NCBI RefSeq assembly: GCF_010211755.1
Contig: NZ_PDWR01000004.1
Coordinates: 106,721-170,720, forward strand
Reading direction: 5' to 3'
DNA length: 64,000 bases
Source: Pseudoxanthomonas sangjuensis
GTDB taxonomy: Bacteria > Pseudomonadota > Gammaproteobacteria > Xanthomonadales > Xanthomonadaceae
How positions within the stretch are numbered: position 1 is the stretch's first letter; every line of letters starts with the position of its first letter. Positions 46,275-57,158 of this stretch are shown here, one piece after another. The notes below the pieces were generated by a model that saw nothing but the letters and a program-made list of their open reading frames with translations, ran no database searches and had not been told where the DNA came from. The translations under genes were made by a program, and so were the position numbers.

Positions 46275-46790
46275 ATGAAAACCTGGGTCGTCCTGTTGCG
46301 CGCGGTGAACGTGGGTGGCACCGGCAAGCTGCCGATGGCCGACCTGCGCGTGTTGTGCGAGCGGGCCGGTTTCGCCGACGTGCGCACCTACATCGCCAGC
46401 GGCAACGTGGTGCTGCGCAGTAGAGCGGACGAGAAGCAGGTGAAGGCGAAACTCGAGGCCGCGCTGGCCGTTTACGCCGGCAAGCCGGTCGGGGTGATGG
46501 TGCGCAGCGGCGCGGAGCTGGTTGAAGTGCTCGCGGCAAACCCATTCGCCGACGCGGCACCGAACCGCGTCGTCGTGCTGTTCCTCGACGAGGCGCCGGC
46601 CGCGGACGCGGCGCGGACGGCGAAGCACCGGAACGGCGAACGCATCGCGCTGGGCAAGCGCGAAATCTACGTCGACTACAGCGACTGCGGCGGCATGGGC
46701 CAGTCGAAGCTGCAGCTTCCCGCGGCGAAGCACGGCACCGGGCGCAACCTCAACACCGTCGCGAAACTCGCGGAAATGGCGGCGGCGTGA
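46275..46790 (+). CDS. DUF1697 domain-containing protein
   Basis: A 171-residue cytoplasmic protein matching DUF1697: VVLLRAVNVGGTGKLPMADL, TYIASGNVVLRS and the C-terminal GGMGQSKLQLPAAKHGTGRN-LNTVAKLAEM. The function is unknown, though the family is widespread. Its TGA directly abuts the stop of the convergent S4 gene with no base between. Confidence 0.92.
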   Translation: MKTWVVLLRAVNVGGTGKLPMADLRVLCERAGFADVRTYIASGNVVLRSRADEKQVKAKLEAALAVYAGKPVGVMVRSGAELVEVLAANPFADAAPNRVVVLFLDEAPAADAARTAKHRNGERIALGKREIYVDYSDCGGMGQSKLQLPAAKHGTGRNLNTVAKLAEMAAA

Positions 46791-47009
46791 TCAAGCCGCG
46801 ACGACGCGGATGCGGCAACCGTCGAGTTCGACTTCCTGCCCCGCGCGGATCTTTGCGGTCTTGCGCAGTTCGACCACGCCGTCCACCCGCACCGCGCCGC
46901 TGGCGACGATCTGCTTGCCTTCGCCGCCGCTGCCGGCCAGCCCGGCCAGCTTGAGCAACTGATTCAGTTCCACGTGGTCGCGGTCGAGTTCGAAGTCGAG
47001 GGTTCGCAC
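46791..47009 (-). CDS. Small S4-domain RNA-binding protein (YbcJ-like)
   Basis: A 72-residue protein made only of an S4 RNA-binding fold: HVELNQLLKLAGLAGSGGEG-KQIVASGAVRVDGVVELR, then KIRAGQEVELDG. It is similar to E. coli YbcJ, which probably binds rRNA; the exact target is unknown. Confidence 0.9.
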   Translation of the reverse strand: MRTLDFELDRDHVELNQLLKLAGLAGSGGEGKQIVASGAVRVDGVVELRKTAKIRAGQEVELDGCRIRVVAA

Positions 47010-47137
47010 CGGCGTAGTCTAGCGTGCGGCGTTCGTTCGCGTCCGGACGGCGCCATGACGGTGGTTCACGGCAGGATCGATAGAATCGGGCCGCAGGGGA
47101 ACGGATTCGCCGTTCCCGCCGTCCGGAGACCCGACCC

Positions 47138-47983
47138 ATGCCGATATTCCGTGGAATCGCCCTGTGCCTTGGATTGCTGGCGGGGCTGGCGGCCATGCCC
47201 GCATCCGCCGCGGAAGCCGCGCCGCCGCTGCGGGTGATGAGCTTCAACGTGCGCGTGCCGGTGGACGCCGACGGTCCGGACCGCTGGGAAGCGCGCCGCG
47301 AGCTGATGGCGCGGACGATCCGCGACGCGCGGCCGGACCTGATCGGCACCCAGGAACTGGTCAAGGCGCAGGGCGACTTCCTGGCCGAACGGCTTCCCGA
47401 ATACGCCTGGTTCGGCGTCGGCCGGCGCGGCGACGACAGCGACGAACACATGGGCGTGTTCTATCGCAAGGACGCCTTCACCCTGCTCGAATCCGGCGAT
47501 TTCTGGCTGTCGGATACCCCGGACGTGCCCGGCAGCATCAGCTGGGGCCACCCGCTGCCGCGGATGGTCACGTGGGGGCTGTTCGAACGCAAGGCCGAAG
47601 GCCGCCGCTTCTACCTGTTCAACACCCATTTCCCGTACCGCGACGAGGACGGCCCGGCGCGCACGCGCGCCGCGAAGCTGATCGTGCGCCGGCTGAAGCA
47701 GCTGCCGAAGGGCGTGCCGGTGATCGTGACCGGCGACTTCAACGACGTACCCGCCAGCGGCGCCTACCGGGCGTTGACCCGCAAGCTGCACGACGCCCGG
47801 GTCGAGGCGCCGTCGCACGACGGCCCCGGTTTCACCTTCCACGGGTTCACCGGCAAGGGCGACAAGCGGATCGACTGGGTGCTGTACCGCGGGCTGCGGC
47901 CGCGCGCCGTGCACACGCTGGACGTGAACGACGGCGGCCGCTATCCCTCCGACCATTTCCCGGTCGTGGTGGATTTCGACTGA
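47138..47983 (+). CDS. Secreted endonuclease/exonuclease/phosphatase family protein
   Basis: A 281-residue enzyme with signal peptide (FRGIALCLGLLAGLAAMPASA). Motifs of the EEP fold: VMSFNVR, LIGTQELVKAQ (metal Glu), FNTHFPYRDEDG (His), VIVTGDFNDVPASG and YPSDHFPVVVDF (catalytic Asp-His). Likely substrates are phosphodiesters such as nucleic acid or sphingolipid/inositol phosphate; sequence alone does not decide. Confidence 0.9.
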   Translation: MPIFRGIALCLGLLAGLAAMPASAAEAAPPLRVMSFNVRVPVDADGPDRWEARRELMARTIRDARPDLIGTQELVKAQGDFLAERLPEYAWFGVGRRGDDSDEHMGVFYRKDAFTLLESGDFWLSDTPDVPGSISWGHPLPRMVTWGLFERKAEGRRFYLFNTHFPYRDEDGPARTRAAKLIVRRLKQLPKGVPVIVTGDFNDVPASGAYRALTRKLHDARVEAPSHDGPGFTFHGFTGKGDKRIDWVLYRGLRPRAVHTLDVNDGGRYPSDHFPVVVDFD

Positions 47984-48068
47984 GCCGGGTTGCCCGGTTT
48001 TCGCGGAAACCGGGCAAAAAATCGCCACAGGGCGCACAATACGCGGCCGCATCGCCCGGCCAGCCGCC

Positions 48069-49995
<1,927 letters not shown>

Positions 49996-50003
<8 letters not shown>

Positions 50004-50751
50004 TCCGGATTCGCTGATCGACGCGCCGCCGGCGAAGCGGCTGAACAAGTACATCGCCGAGACCGGTTTCTGCTCGCGCCGCGAAGCTGATCGCCTGGTC
50101 GCGGAACGCCGCGTCACCGTCAACGGCGAAGTCGCCGGCATCGGCACGCAGGTCGAAGAGGGCGACGAGGTCCGGATCGACGGCGACGTGCTGCGCGTGC
50201 GCAAGGTCAAGCCGGGCAAGCGCCGGCACGTCTACATCGCGCTGAACAAGCCGGTCGGCATCACCTGCACCACCGAGGAATCGGTCAAGGGCAACATCGT
50301 CGATTTCGTCGGCCACGAACAGCGCATCTTCCCGATCGGCCGCCTCGACAAGGATTCGGAAGGCCTGATCCTGCTGACCAGCAACGGCGACATCGTCAAC
50401 CAGGTCCTGCGCAAGGAAAACAGGCACGAGAAGGAATACCTGGTCGCGGTGAACAAGCCGGTCACCGAGGAATTCCTGCGCGGCATGGCCAGGGGCGGGA
50501 TGTGGATCCACGGCCAGCAGACCTTGCCGTGCCGCGCGTACAAGCATGGCCCGTACGGCTTCCGCATCGTCCTCACGCAGGGCCTGAACCGGCAGATCCG
50601 CCTGATGGCGGCGCAATTCGGCTACCGCGTGAAGCAGCTGCGCCGCATACGCATCGACAACCTCAAGCTCGGCGAGTTGAAGCCGGGACGCTGGCGCAAC
50701 CTGACCGACGCCGAATTGCGCGGCCTGCTTCCCGAGCAGACCGAATGGTGA
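49996..50751 (+). CDS. rluF: 23S rRNA pseudouridine(2604) synthase
   Basis: Pseudouridine synthase of 251 aa (EC 5.4.99.21 type). An N-terminal S4 domain (KRLNKYIAETGFCSRREADR) precedes the RsuA-family catalytic domain with the active Asp in IGRLDKDSEGLILLTSNGD. HEKEYLVAVNKPVTEEFLRG, LTQGLNRQIRLM and LGELKPGRWRNLTDAEL match RluF rather than RluB or RluE. The start is GTG at 49996, inside the deaD stop region, so the RNA helicase and this rRNA modifier are probably cotranslated in ribosome maturation. Confidence 0.93.
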
Positions 50752-50754
50752 CGC

Positions 50755-50778
50755 AGGGGCACGGCGCGCCGTGCCCCT
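50755..50778. repeat. Perfect 24-bp palindrome between convergent genes
   Basis: AGGGGCACGGCG followed by its exact complement; it begins 3 bp after the rluF stop and ends inside the 3' edge of the convergent EamA gene. A near relative occurs at 60519-60540. It can form a strong hairpin and may act as a bidirectional transcript end, though without a T-run. Confidence 0.75.
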
Positions 50779-51724
50779 ACGGGTCGACCATCTTCGATTC
50801 GGAGGCGCACAGCGTTTCCGCGTGCTCGATCTTGCCGGGCTTCTGCAGCAGCGGGTGCAGGAACACCGCGCCGAGCAGGATCGCCACGCCGAGGTAGAAC
50901 AGCGGGGCGAGTTCGCGCTGCTCGCCGAGCAGCGGGATCGCCAGCAGGATCGCGTAGACCGGCTCCAGGTTGATCGCCAGTTGCACCGTGTAGGCGCTCA
51001 GCTGGCGCAACGCGACAAGCGACAGCGCGAACGGCAGCAGCGTGCACAGCAGCGCCAGCGCCAGCAGATACAGCGCGTCGCGTGGCGCGGGCATGGCGAA
51101 GACATCGCCGGCGAAGGCGGGGAACACGTGCGGCATCAGCGGCGCCAGCGCGGTCAGCAGCAGGGTGCCGGCGCCGAGTTCGATGCCGGTGACGGTCAGC
51201 GGGTCGCCGTGCCCGGCCAGGCGCTTGTTCAGCGAGGCGAAGAACGACACCAGCAGCGCCGACAGCGCGCCGACCGCGACGCCGGCGCGCATGCCGTGCG
51301 GCACGCCGCCGACCACCAGGGCCACGCCGGGCAGCATCGCCACGCCGAGGGCCAGTTCGCGCCACGAGAACGGCCGCCGCGCCAGCCAAGGTTCGACCAC
51401 GGCGATGAACACCGGCGCCAGCGCCATGCAGGTGGCGCCGACCGAGGCGTTGGCCAGCTTGATCGAGCCGTAGAAGGTCAGCCAATGCAGCGCCACCAGC
51501 ACGCCGATGCCGGCGTAGGCCAGCACGCTGCGCACCGGCAGCGCGCGCAACCCGCGCCACGCGCGCGGCAGCAGCGCCAGCGCGACGACGACGATCAGCA
51601 TGCGCCACCACACCAGCGGCAGCGCCGGCAGCGAAATCAACTTGCCGAAGATGGCGGTGAAGCCCCACAGCAATACGCAGAAGTGGATTTGCAGCAGGGC
51701 GGTGCGGTGCGGGTGGGTCGGCAT
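50777..51724 (-). CDS. EamA family (DMT) transporter
   Basis: A 10-helix inner-membrane transporter of 315 aa with two EamA repeats: HFCVLLWGFTAIFGKLISLP in the first and GAGTLLLTALAPLMPHVF plus the TVQLAINLEPVYAILLAIPL-LGEQ signature in the second. It resembles RhaT/RarD-like exporters of metabolites; no substrate is indicated. The start at MPTHPHRT is preferred to an upstream ATG at 51784. Confidence 0.9.
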   Translation of the reverse strand: MPTHPHRTALLQIHFCVLLWGFTAIFGKLISLPALPLVWWRMLIVVVALALLPRAWRGLRALPVRSVLAYAGIGVLVALHWLTFYGSIKLANASVGATCMALAPVFIAVVEPWLARRPFSWRELALGVAMLPGVALVVGGVPHGMRAGVAVGALSALLVSFFASLNKRLAGHGDPLTVTGIELGAGTLLLTALAPLMPHVFPAFAGDVFAMPAPRDALYLLALALLCTLLPFALSLVALRQLSAYTVQLAINLEPVYAILLAIPLLGEQRELAPLFYLGVAILLGAVFLHPLLQKPGKIEHAETLCASESKMVDP

Positions 51725-51852
51725 CCGCGCATTGTCGCCGATGCCGCGGCCGGCTGGTGCCAGCGCTGGCATGAAGCGTTGCACTGGGCGGGATGATTCC
51801 AGAACCGGGCGGTTTAAAATTTTCGCGAAATCACGGGCAAGGACCCTTCCCC

Positions 51853-52893
51853 ATGTCGATCAGGACAGCATGGCTGCTCGCCGCGCTGGCGTTCAGCGGC
51901 GGCGCGTACGCCGCCACCGACGCCGCGTGCCCGATCCGCACCGAACTGCCGCCGACGGTGAACTTCCGCGTTGACAACGACCTGTTCGGCGGCCAGGACC
52001 AGGGTTACAGCAACGGCGCGCAGCTGACCCTGGTGTCGCCGAACCTGAAAGACTACACCGACGACCCGTGCCTGCCGCGGCTGGCGCGCTGGCTCAACGG
52101 CTACCTCGACTGGCTGGCGCCGCAGGGTTACGAACAGCAGAACATGGTGGTCAGCTTCACCCACGCCATCTTCACGCCCACCGATTTCAGTCGCAGCGAC
52201 CTGATCGAGGACGACCGCCCCTACGCCGGCGCCTTCCTGGTCGGTTTCGGCTACAACGCGCGCACCGGCGACCGGCTGGTCACCACCCAGCTGAAGCTGG
52301 GCATCGTCGGCCCGGCGGCGCGGGGCGAGCAGGTGCAGAACGCCGTGCACAAGCTCACCGGCAGCGATCCGTTCGAAGGCTGGGACAACCAGATCGGCGA
52401 CGAACCGGTGTTCATGCTGCAGCACGAGCGCATGAACCGTTTCGCCGGCGCCTACGACTACGGCGAGTGGAACTGGGACGCGATCAGCCACTACGGCGGC
52501 GCGGTCGGCAACTTCGCCACGTTCGCCAATGTCGGCGGCGAGCTGCGTTTCGGCCGCTACCTGCCCAACGACTTCGGCAGCACGCCGCTGCGCCCGGCCG
52601 GCGAAAATACCGCACCCCGGGTCGAGACCGCGGCCGGATCGATCTTCCGCTTCCACCTGTTCCTGACCGCCGACGCGCGCTGGGTGCTGCGCGACATCAC
52701 CCTCGACGGCAACACCTGGAAGGACAGCCACGGCGTCGACAAGAAGCCGCTGGTCGGCTACGTCGGTTTCGGCCTGGCGGCGATGAAGGGGCGCTGGAAG
52801 TTCGCGCTGGCGCGCTACCAGAGCAGCCGCGAGTTCGACGGGCAGAAGGAACCGCCGGTGTTCGGCAGCTTCACCATCAGCCGTTCGCTGTAG
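51853..52893 (+). CDS. Lipid A deacylase LpxR family protein
   Basis: An outer-membrane beta-barrel enzyme of 346 aa with signal peptide (AWLLAALAFSGGAYAA). The LpxR signature NFRVDNDLFGGQDQGYSNG at ~34-52 contains the catalytic Asn-Asp and Ca2+-binding residues, and SFTHAIFTPTDF the conserved His. DDRPYAGAFLVGFGYN and GWDNQIGDEPVFMLQHERMN are also conserved. LpxR removes the 3'-acyloxyacyl chain of lipid A and thereby tunes endotoxicity and peptide resistance. An AT-rich stretch upstream (51815-51830) may be its promoter. Confidence 0.9.
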   Translation: MSIRTAWLLAALAFSGGAYAATDAACPIRTELPPTVNFRVDNDLFGGQDQGYSNGAQLTLVSPNLKDYTDDPCLPRLARWLNGYLDWLAPQGYEQQNMVVSFTHAIFTPTDFSRSDLIEDDRPYAGAFLVGFGYNARTGDRLVTTQLKLGIVGPAARGEQVQNAVHKLTGSDPFEGWDNQIGDEPVFMLQHERMNRFAGAYDYGEWNWDAISHYGGAVGNFATFANVGGELRFGRYLPNDFGSTPLRPAGENTAPRVETAAGSIFRFHLFLTADARWVLRDITLDGNTWKDSHGVDKKPLVGYVGFGLAAMKGRWKFALARYQSSREFDGQKEPPVFGSFTISRSL

Positions 52894-52945
52894 GCGACGC
52901 TTGCCCCGGCGCGGTCGGCGCGGTCGGCGCGGATCGGCCGGTCCG

Positions 52946-54355
52946 TCAGCGCCGCGCGGACGAATGCGAGCGCACCACGGTCGCGGTGCAGCCGGCCTCG
53001 GCGACGACCCGCGCCGACACGCTGCCGAGCAGGCGGTTCATCCCGGTCACGCCGCGCGCGCCCATGACCAGGTGGTCGATGCCGTTGTCGCGGGCGAATT
53101 CGACCAGCGCCTCGGCGATGTCGCTGGATTCGAGCACATGGAAGGTGATGCGATGGTCGGGCAACTGCAGCGAGCGCGCCCAGTGGCGCATCGCCAGTAG
53201 CCGCTTGACGTGGCGGTTGCGGCCCTCGTCGTCGATGTTGCTGTCCAGCCCGATCCGCGCGGTGCGCATCACCGTGACGCAGGCCAGGCGCGCGCCCGGC
53301 AGGGTCTGCATCAACCGCTGCACCACGTCGTTGAGGGCTGCGTCCAGGCCCTGGTCCTGCTGCCTGGTGTCGATCGCGACCATCACCAGCGGCGCGGTCG
53401 CCGGCGTGGTCGCCGCGGGTTCCGCTTCGCGGCCCAGCGAGCGCAGCCAGCGCCGGGTCACCGCTAGGCGGCCGTCGCGCTGCGAGCGTTCGGCGCGTTC
53501 GGTCAGCGGCACATGTTCGGGGTGCTGCAGGTCGAAGGCCAGTTGCGCGGCGGTCGGATAGCGCGCGTCCGGGTCCACCTCCAGGCAGCGCAGCACGATT
53601 TCCTGGAACCAGCGCGGGATCTCCGGGCGCAGCGCGCGCGGCGGTTGCGGGTCGCGGTACAGGCGGCGGCGCAGGCCGCGCCTGCTGGTCGGGAAGCCGA
53701 ACGGGCGTTCGCCGGTGGCGAGGTGGTACAGGGTCACGCCGAGCGCGAACAGGTCGCTGCGCGGGTCGTCGCGGATGCCGAGCACCTGTTCCGGGGAAAT
53801 GTACGGCGCGGTGCCGATCGGCACGTCGAACTGCTCGCTCAGCAGGTCCGGCAACTGCGCATGGTGCGACAGGCCGAAGTCGATCAGCACGATGCGCTCC
53901 TCGCCGCCATCCGCATCCGCCTGCAGCAGCAGGTTGCTGGGCTTGATGTCGAGGTGCACGACGTGCTGGCGGTGCAGGTCGTCGAGCGCGGTCGCGGCCC
54001 GGGCGCCGAGCTTCGCCACGCGTTCGGCCGGCAGCGGCGCATGCTCGAGCAGCGGGCGCAGGGTCTTGCCGGGCACGTGCGCCATCACCAGCCACGGCTG
54101 GTCGTCGTCGCCGCCGCTGGCGACGAAGCGCGGCACGTGCGGGCCGGAGAGCGCCGGCATCAGCATGCGCTCGACCTCGAAGCCGACCACCTGGGTCACG
54201 GTTTCGCCGTAGCCGAGGTGCGGCAGCTTCATCAGCAACGGGAACTGCTGCTGCGGATGCGCACCCCGCCACAGCGTCGCCATGCCGCCTTCGTGCAGCG
54301 GCGCCAGCAGCTCGTAGCCGCCGATGCGCATTCCGGGTTGCGGTTTCGGCGCCAT
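52946..54355 (-). CDS. Ser/Thr protein kinase fused to a UspA domain
   Basis: A soluble protein of 469 aa. Residues ~12-280 form a Hanks-type kinase: Gly loop LHEGGMATLWRG, Lys in LLMKLPHL, catalytic loop HLDIKPSNLLL (HLD in place of HRD), LIDFGLSHH, and SPEQVLGIRDDPRSDLFALG. Residues ~325-465 form a universal stress protein domain with VMVAIDT at its first strand and GARGVTGMNRLLGSVSARVV, a nucleotide-binding GxxG-x9-GS loop. There is no membrane segment. The upstream phosphoesterase gene ends 3 bp before its start, so a kinase/phosphatase pair is likely. Confidence 0.92.
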   Translation of the reverse strand: MAPKPQPGMRIGGYELLAPLHEGGMATLWRGAHPQQQFPLLMKLPHLGYGETVTQVVGFEVERMLMPALSGPHVPRFVASGGDDDQPWLVMAHVPGKTLRPLLEHAPLPAERVAKLGARAATALDDLHRQHVVHLDIKPSNLLLQADADGGEERIVLIDFGLSHHAQLPDLLSEQFDVPIGTAPYISPEQVLGIRDDPRSDLFALGVTLYHLATGERPFGFPTSRRGLRRRLYRDPQPPRALRPEIPRWFQEIVLRCLEVDPDARYPTAAQLAFDLQHPEHVPLTERAERSQRDGRLAVTRRWLRSLGREAEPAATTPATAPLVMVAIDTRQQDQGLDAALNDVVQRLMQTLPGARLACVTVMRTARIGLDSNIDDEGRNRHVKRLLAMRHWARSLQLPDHRITFHVLESSDIAEALVEFARDNGIDHLVMGARGVTGMNRLLGSVSARVVAEAGCTATVVRSHSSARR

Positions 54356-54358
54356 CCT

Positions 54359-55114
54359 TCAGGTTCCCGTCGAAAGGCGTTCGGCGAACGATTCGGGCAG
54401 GCCGGCGGCGCGGATCTTCGCCGCGGCGCGTTCGTGGTCGTAGGGCACGCGCAGGAAGGGGATCGTTGCGTCGTCGGTATCCAGCATCGCGCAGGCGGCG
54501 GCGGGGTTGCCGTCGCGCGGCTGCCCGCACGAACCCGGGGACGCCAGCCAGCGCCGCCCCGGCGACAGCGACACCGGCGTGCCCGGCACCGGCGCGAAAT
54601 GCCCGGCCTGCCCGGGCTGCGGGTAACCGTGCTGGCTGAAGTACAGCGCGGGTTCGTGCACGTGGCCGCAGCAGGTCAGCCGCTGCCGCGTGGCTTCCAG
54701 GCTCATGGTGGCGGTGGAACGGCCGGTCACGTAGGCCCAGCCCGCCGGGTTCCAGGCGTTGGCGTGCACGTACAGGCGCCAGTCGTCCTCGACCTGCAGC
54801 GGCAGGTTCCCCAGGAAATCGAGTTGCGCGTCGTCGAGCTGCCCGCGGGTCCAGTGGATCGCCGCCCGGGCATGCGGCGCCATGCGCTCCGACGGCGCCG
54901 CGGCCACCGCCTGGTCGTGGTTGCCGAGCACGCAGGCACCGCCTTCGGCGACGAAGCCGCGCACCGTGTCGACCACCCACGCCGGATCGGCGCCGTAGCC
55001 GACCAGGTCGCCGAGGAACACGAAGCGCGTGCAGCCGAGTCCGCGCAACGCCGACAGGCAGGCTTCGGTCGCCTCGCGGTTGGCGTGCAGGTCGGCCAGC
55101 AGGGCGATGCGCAT
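54359..55114 (-). CDS. Calcineurin-like metallophosphoesterase
   Basis: A 251-residue phosphoesterase. Motifs: ALLADLHANREA (D-x-H), FLGDLVGYGADP (GD), LGNHDQAVA (GNHD), TCCGHVHEPALY (GHxH) and a C-terminal LASPGSCGQPRDGNP, as in the YfcE/PrpE-like group. It may be a protein phosphatase opposing the kinase encoded 3 bp downstream, or a nucleotide phosphoesterase. The start MRIALLADLH at 55114 follows AGGAGGAG. Confidence 0.92.
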   Translation of the reverse strand: MRIALLADLHANREATEACLSALRGLGCTRFVFLGDLVGYGADPAWVVDTVRGFVAEGGACVLGNHDQAVAAAPSERMAPHARAAIHWTRGQLDDAQLDFLGNLPLQVEDDWRLYVHANAWNPAGWAYVTGRSTATMSLEATRQRLTCCGHVHEPALYFSQHGYPQPGQAGHFAPVPGTPVSLSPGRRWLASPGSCGQPRDGNPAAACAMLDTDDATIPFLRVPYDHERAAAKIRAAGLPESFAERLSTGT

Positions 55115-55315
55115 CGGGAACGGCTCCTCCTCTCGGATGCCAATGCTAGGCCGTGGAGACGACGGCCGACATTCGCCCAAGGTCGTGCCCCGGCAACCTG
55201 GCTGCGTTGATGCAGACAGCCGGGGAAGCCGCACGGCGCCGGCGCCGTGCCGGCACACGGAAACCCGCAGTGAACCTCCGGCCGCCCGACGGGCGGGGCG
55301 GCCGCAGCGGAATCG
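55115..55315. promoter_or_regulatory. Intergenic region with hairpins ahead of the phosphoesterase-kinase pair
   Basis: The 201-bp gap holds a 20-bp perfect palindrome (GCACGGCGCC plus complement, 55231-55250) and a CCGCCCGACGGGCGG hairpin near 55282-55296 just after the DUF885 stop. These probably end the DUF885 transcript. The part nearest the phosphoesterase start carries only its strong ribosome-binding site; no clear promoter is visible. Confidence 0.45.
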
Positions 55316-57133
55316 CTACCCGATCGGCTGGTCCAGCATCAGCTCGCGGACGAAGCGCACCGGCGGCGCGCCGTAGGACAGCACGCGGTCGTGGTAGGCC
55401 TTGAGGTCGAACTTTTCGCCTTCCTTCTCCTGCACCGCCTCGCGCAGGTCGAAGTGCTCCTGCGCGCCGACGAAGTAGGTCGGCAGTTGCGCCGAGGTCA
55501 GCTGCGCGCGCACCCACTTGCCGGCGGCCTCGCGTTCCTGCTGGAAGGCCTGCCGCACCATCAGGTCCATCGCCTGTTCGCGGCTCCAGCCGTCGACGTG
55601 CACGCCCTGGTCGAGGATGGCGTTCGCGATCGTGCGCAGGTAGAACTTCAGCTGCACCAGGTGGAACAGCGGATCGCCGTCCAGGTAGCCCTGCTGCTGC
55701 ATCATCCGCTCGGTGTAGACCGCCCAGCCTTCGGCGAACAGGCCCGAGCGCAGCACCCCGCGCAGCACCGACGGGTACTTGGCCGAATGCCAGCCTTCCA
55801 GGTAATGGCCCGGCGTGCCTTCGTGGATGCTGAGCAGGTGGATCATGCGGTCGTTGTATTCGCGCAGGAACGAATCCGTCTGCTGTGCGCTCCAGTCATC
55901 GGGAATCGGCGAGATCGCGTAGAAGGTTTCCAGCCCCTTGTCCAGCGGGCCGGGCGAATCGCAGTAGGCGACGGCGACGCCGCGCTGGAATTCCGGCATC
56001 AGGATGATCTTCACCGGCGCGTCGGGCAGGGTGACCAGGTCCTTCTGCCTGACGAAGTCGGTGGCCGATTTCAGCGATGCGGTGGCTTCCTCGACCACCT
56101 TGTCGCGCGCGGGCTTCTCCGCATAGGCCAGCTCCAGCGCGGCCTCGATCGCGGCCTGTTGCTGTTCCGGCGTGGGATCGTTTGGAAGTTCGAGTGGGTT
56201 CTTCGTGATCTGATGAGCGTAATCGTGTAATAACTCTGCACGGGCAATTTCGTACATCTCTTCGCGAACGCGGACGAGTTCGGCTTCGGCGCGCTGCTTG
56301 ATCTCGGCGCGCGACAGCGACGAAAGCAGGTTGAACTTGAGTTTCCGGTCGTACTTGTCGGCGCCAAGGCGGAAGTCGCCATGCGCGGTCGGCACCAGGG
56401 TCTTGTCCAGCCACTGCTGGTGTTCCTGCACCGCTTCCTTCAGCGTGGCGGTCGCCATCGCCAGGCGCGTCTGGTCGGCGTCGGACAGTTCCTTCGCATG
56501 CGGCGTGATGAACTGCTCAACGATGCTGAGGATGCCGGGGTTCTGCTTGGCCACGGTTTCGGCATGGATTTTCGGCACGCGTGCCGGATCAAGGTTCTCG
56601 CGTGCCTGCGCCAGCAATGCCGGGATCTTTTCCATGCGCGCGATCGCCGACTGCAGGCGCTGCGGCAGCGGGGCGAATTCGCGCGCCATCACGTTGTACA
56701 GCGCGCCGCCGGCCAGGCCGTTGTAGACCTGCGGGTCCCAAGCCCAGTCCTGCAGGGTTTCGGTATTCCACACCATCGATTCCAGCTGGTTGCGCAGGAG
56801 CGCGGCGTCGACCTGGTTGTCGCGCGACAGCTTCGCGGTGTCCAGCTTGCCGAGTTCGACCAGCGCGTTCTTCGCGAAGTCGAGTGACTTCTGTCGGCCC
56901 GCGGCGCTGAGGTCGTCGATCTGGTCGTCGTAACGGTGTTCGCCGATCTGCGTGGCGCCGACCGGCGACAGCGCCAGCCAGCCGTCGAGCGTGCGCTTCG
57001 ACAGTTCGGCGAAGGCCGCGTCGGCGGCGGCATCGGGCGTGGCGGCCGCGGTTTGCGCGGTATCGGGTGCCGGCATCGGCTGGCAGGCGGCGAGGGCGGC
57101 GGTCAGGGCAAGGGCGGGCAGGCGGCGGTTCAT
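55316..57133 (-). CDS. DUF885 family lipoprotein peptidase
   Basis: A 605-residue predicted lipoprotein (lipobox LTAALAAC, Cys ~17) of the DUF885 family. The C-terminal half has the zinc-type HEGTPGHYLEGW motif, EGWAVYTERMMQQQGY and WSREQAMDLMVRQ, which form the metallopeptidase core. Members are thought to be metallocarboxypeptidase-like, but substrates are unknown. A ~90-bp stretch (56176-56265) is strikingly AT-richer than the rest and uses codons such as TTA. It lies 25 bp downstream of the cyclophilin coordinates on the same strand and may be cotranscribed with it. Confidence 0.9.
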   Translation of the reverse strand: MNRRLPALALTAALAACQPMPAPDTAQTAAATPDAAADAAFAELSKRTLDGWLALSPVGATQIGEHRYDDQIDDLSAAGRQKSLDFAKNALVELGKLDTAKLSRDNQVDAALLRNQLESMVWNTETLQDWAWDPQVYNGLAGGALYNVMAREFAPLPQRLQSAIARMEKIPALLAQARENLDPARVPKIHAETVAKQNPGILSIVEQFITPHAKELSDADQTRLAMATATLKEAVQEHQQWLDKTLVPTAHGDFRLGADKYDRKLKFNLLSSLSRAEIKQRAEAELVRVREEMYEIARAELLHDYAHQITKNPLELPNDPTPEQQQAAIEAALELAYAEKPARDKVVEEATASLKSATDFVRQKDLVTLPDAPVKIILMPEFQRGVAVAYCDSPGPLDKGLETFYAISPIPDDWSAQQTDSFLREYNDRMIHLLSIHEGTPGHYLEGWHSAKYPSVLRGVLRSGLFAEGWAVYTERMMQQQGYLDGDPLFHLVQLKFYLRTIANAILDQGVHVDGWSREQAMDLMVRQAFQQEREAAGKWVRAQLTSAQLPTYFVGAQEHFDLREAVQEKEGEKFDLKAYHDRVLSYGAPPVRFVRELMLDQPIG

Positions 57134-57158
57134 GGGGTCTTCCCGGTGCGGGGTGGGT

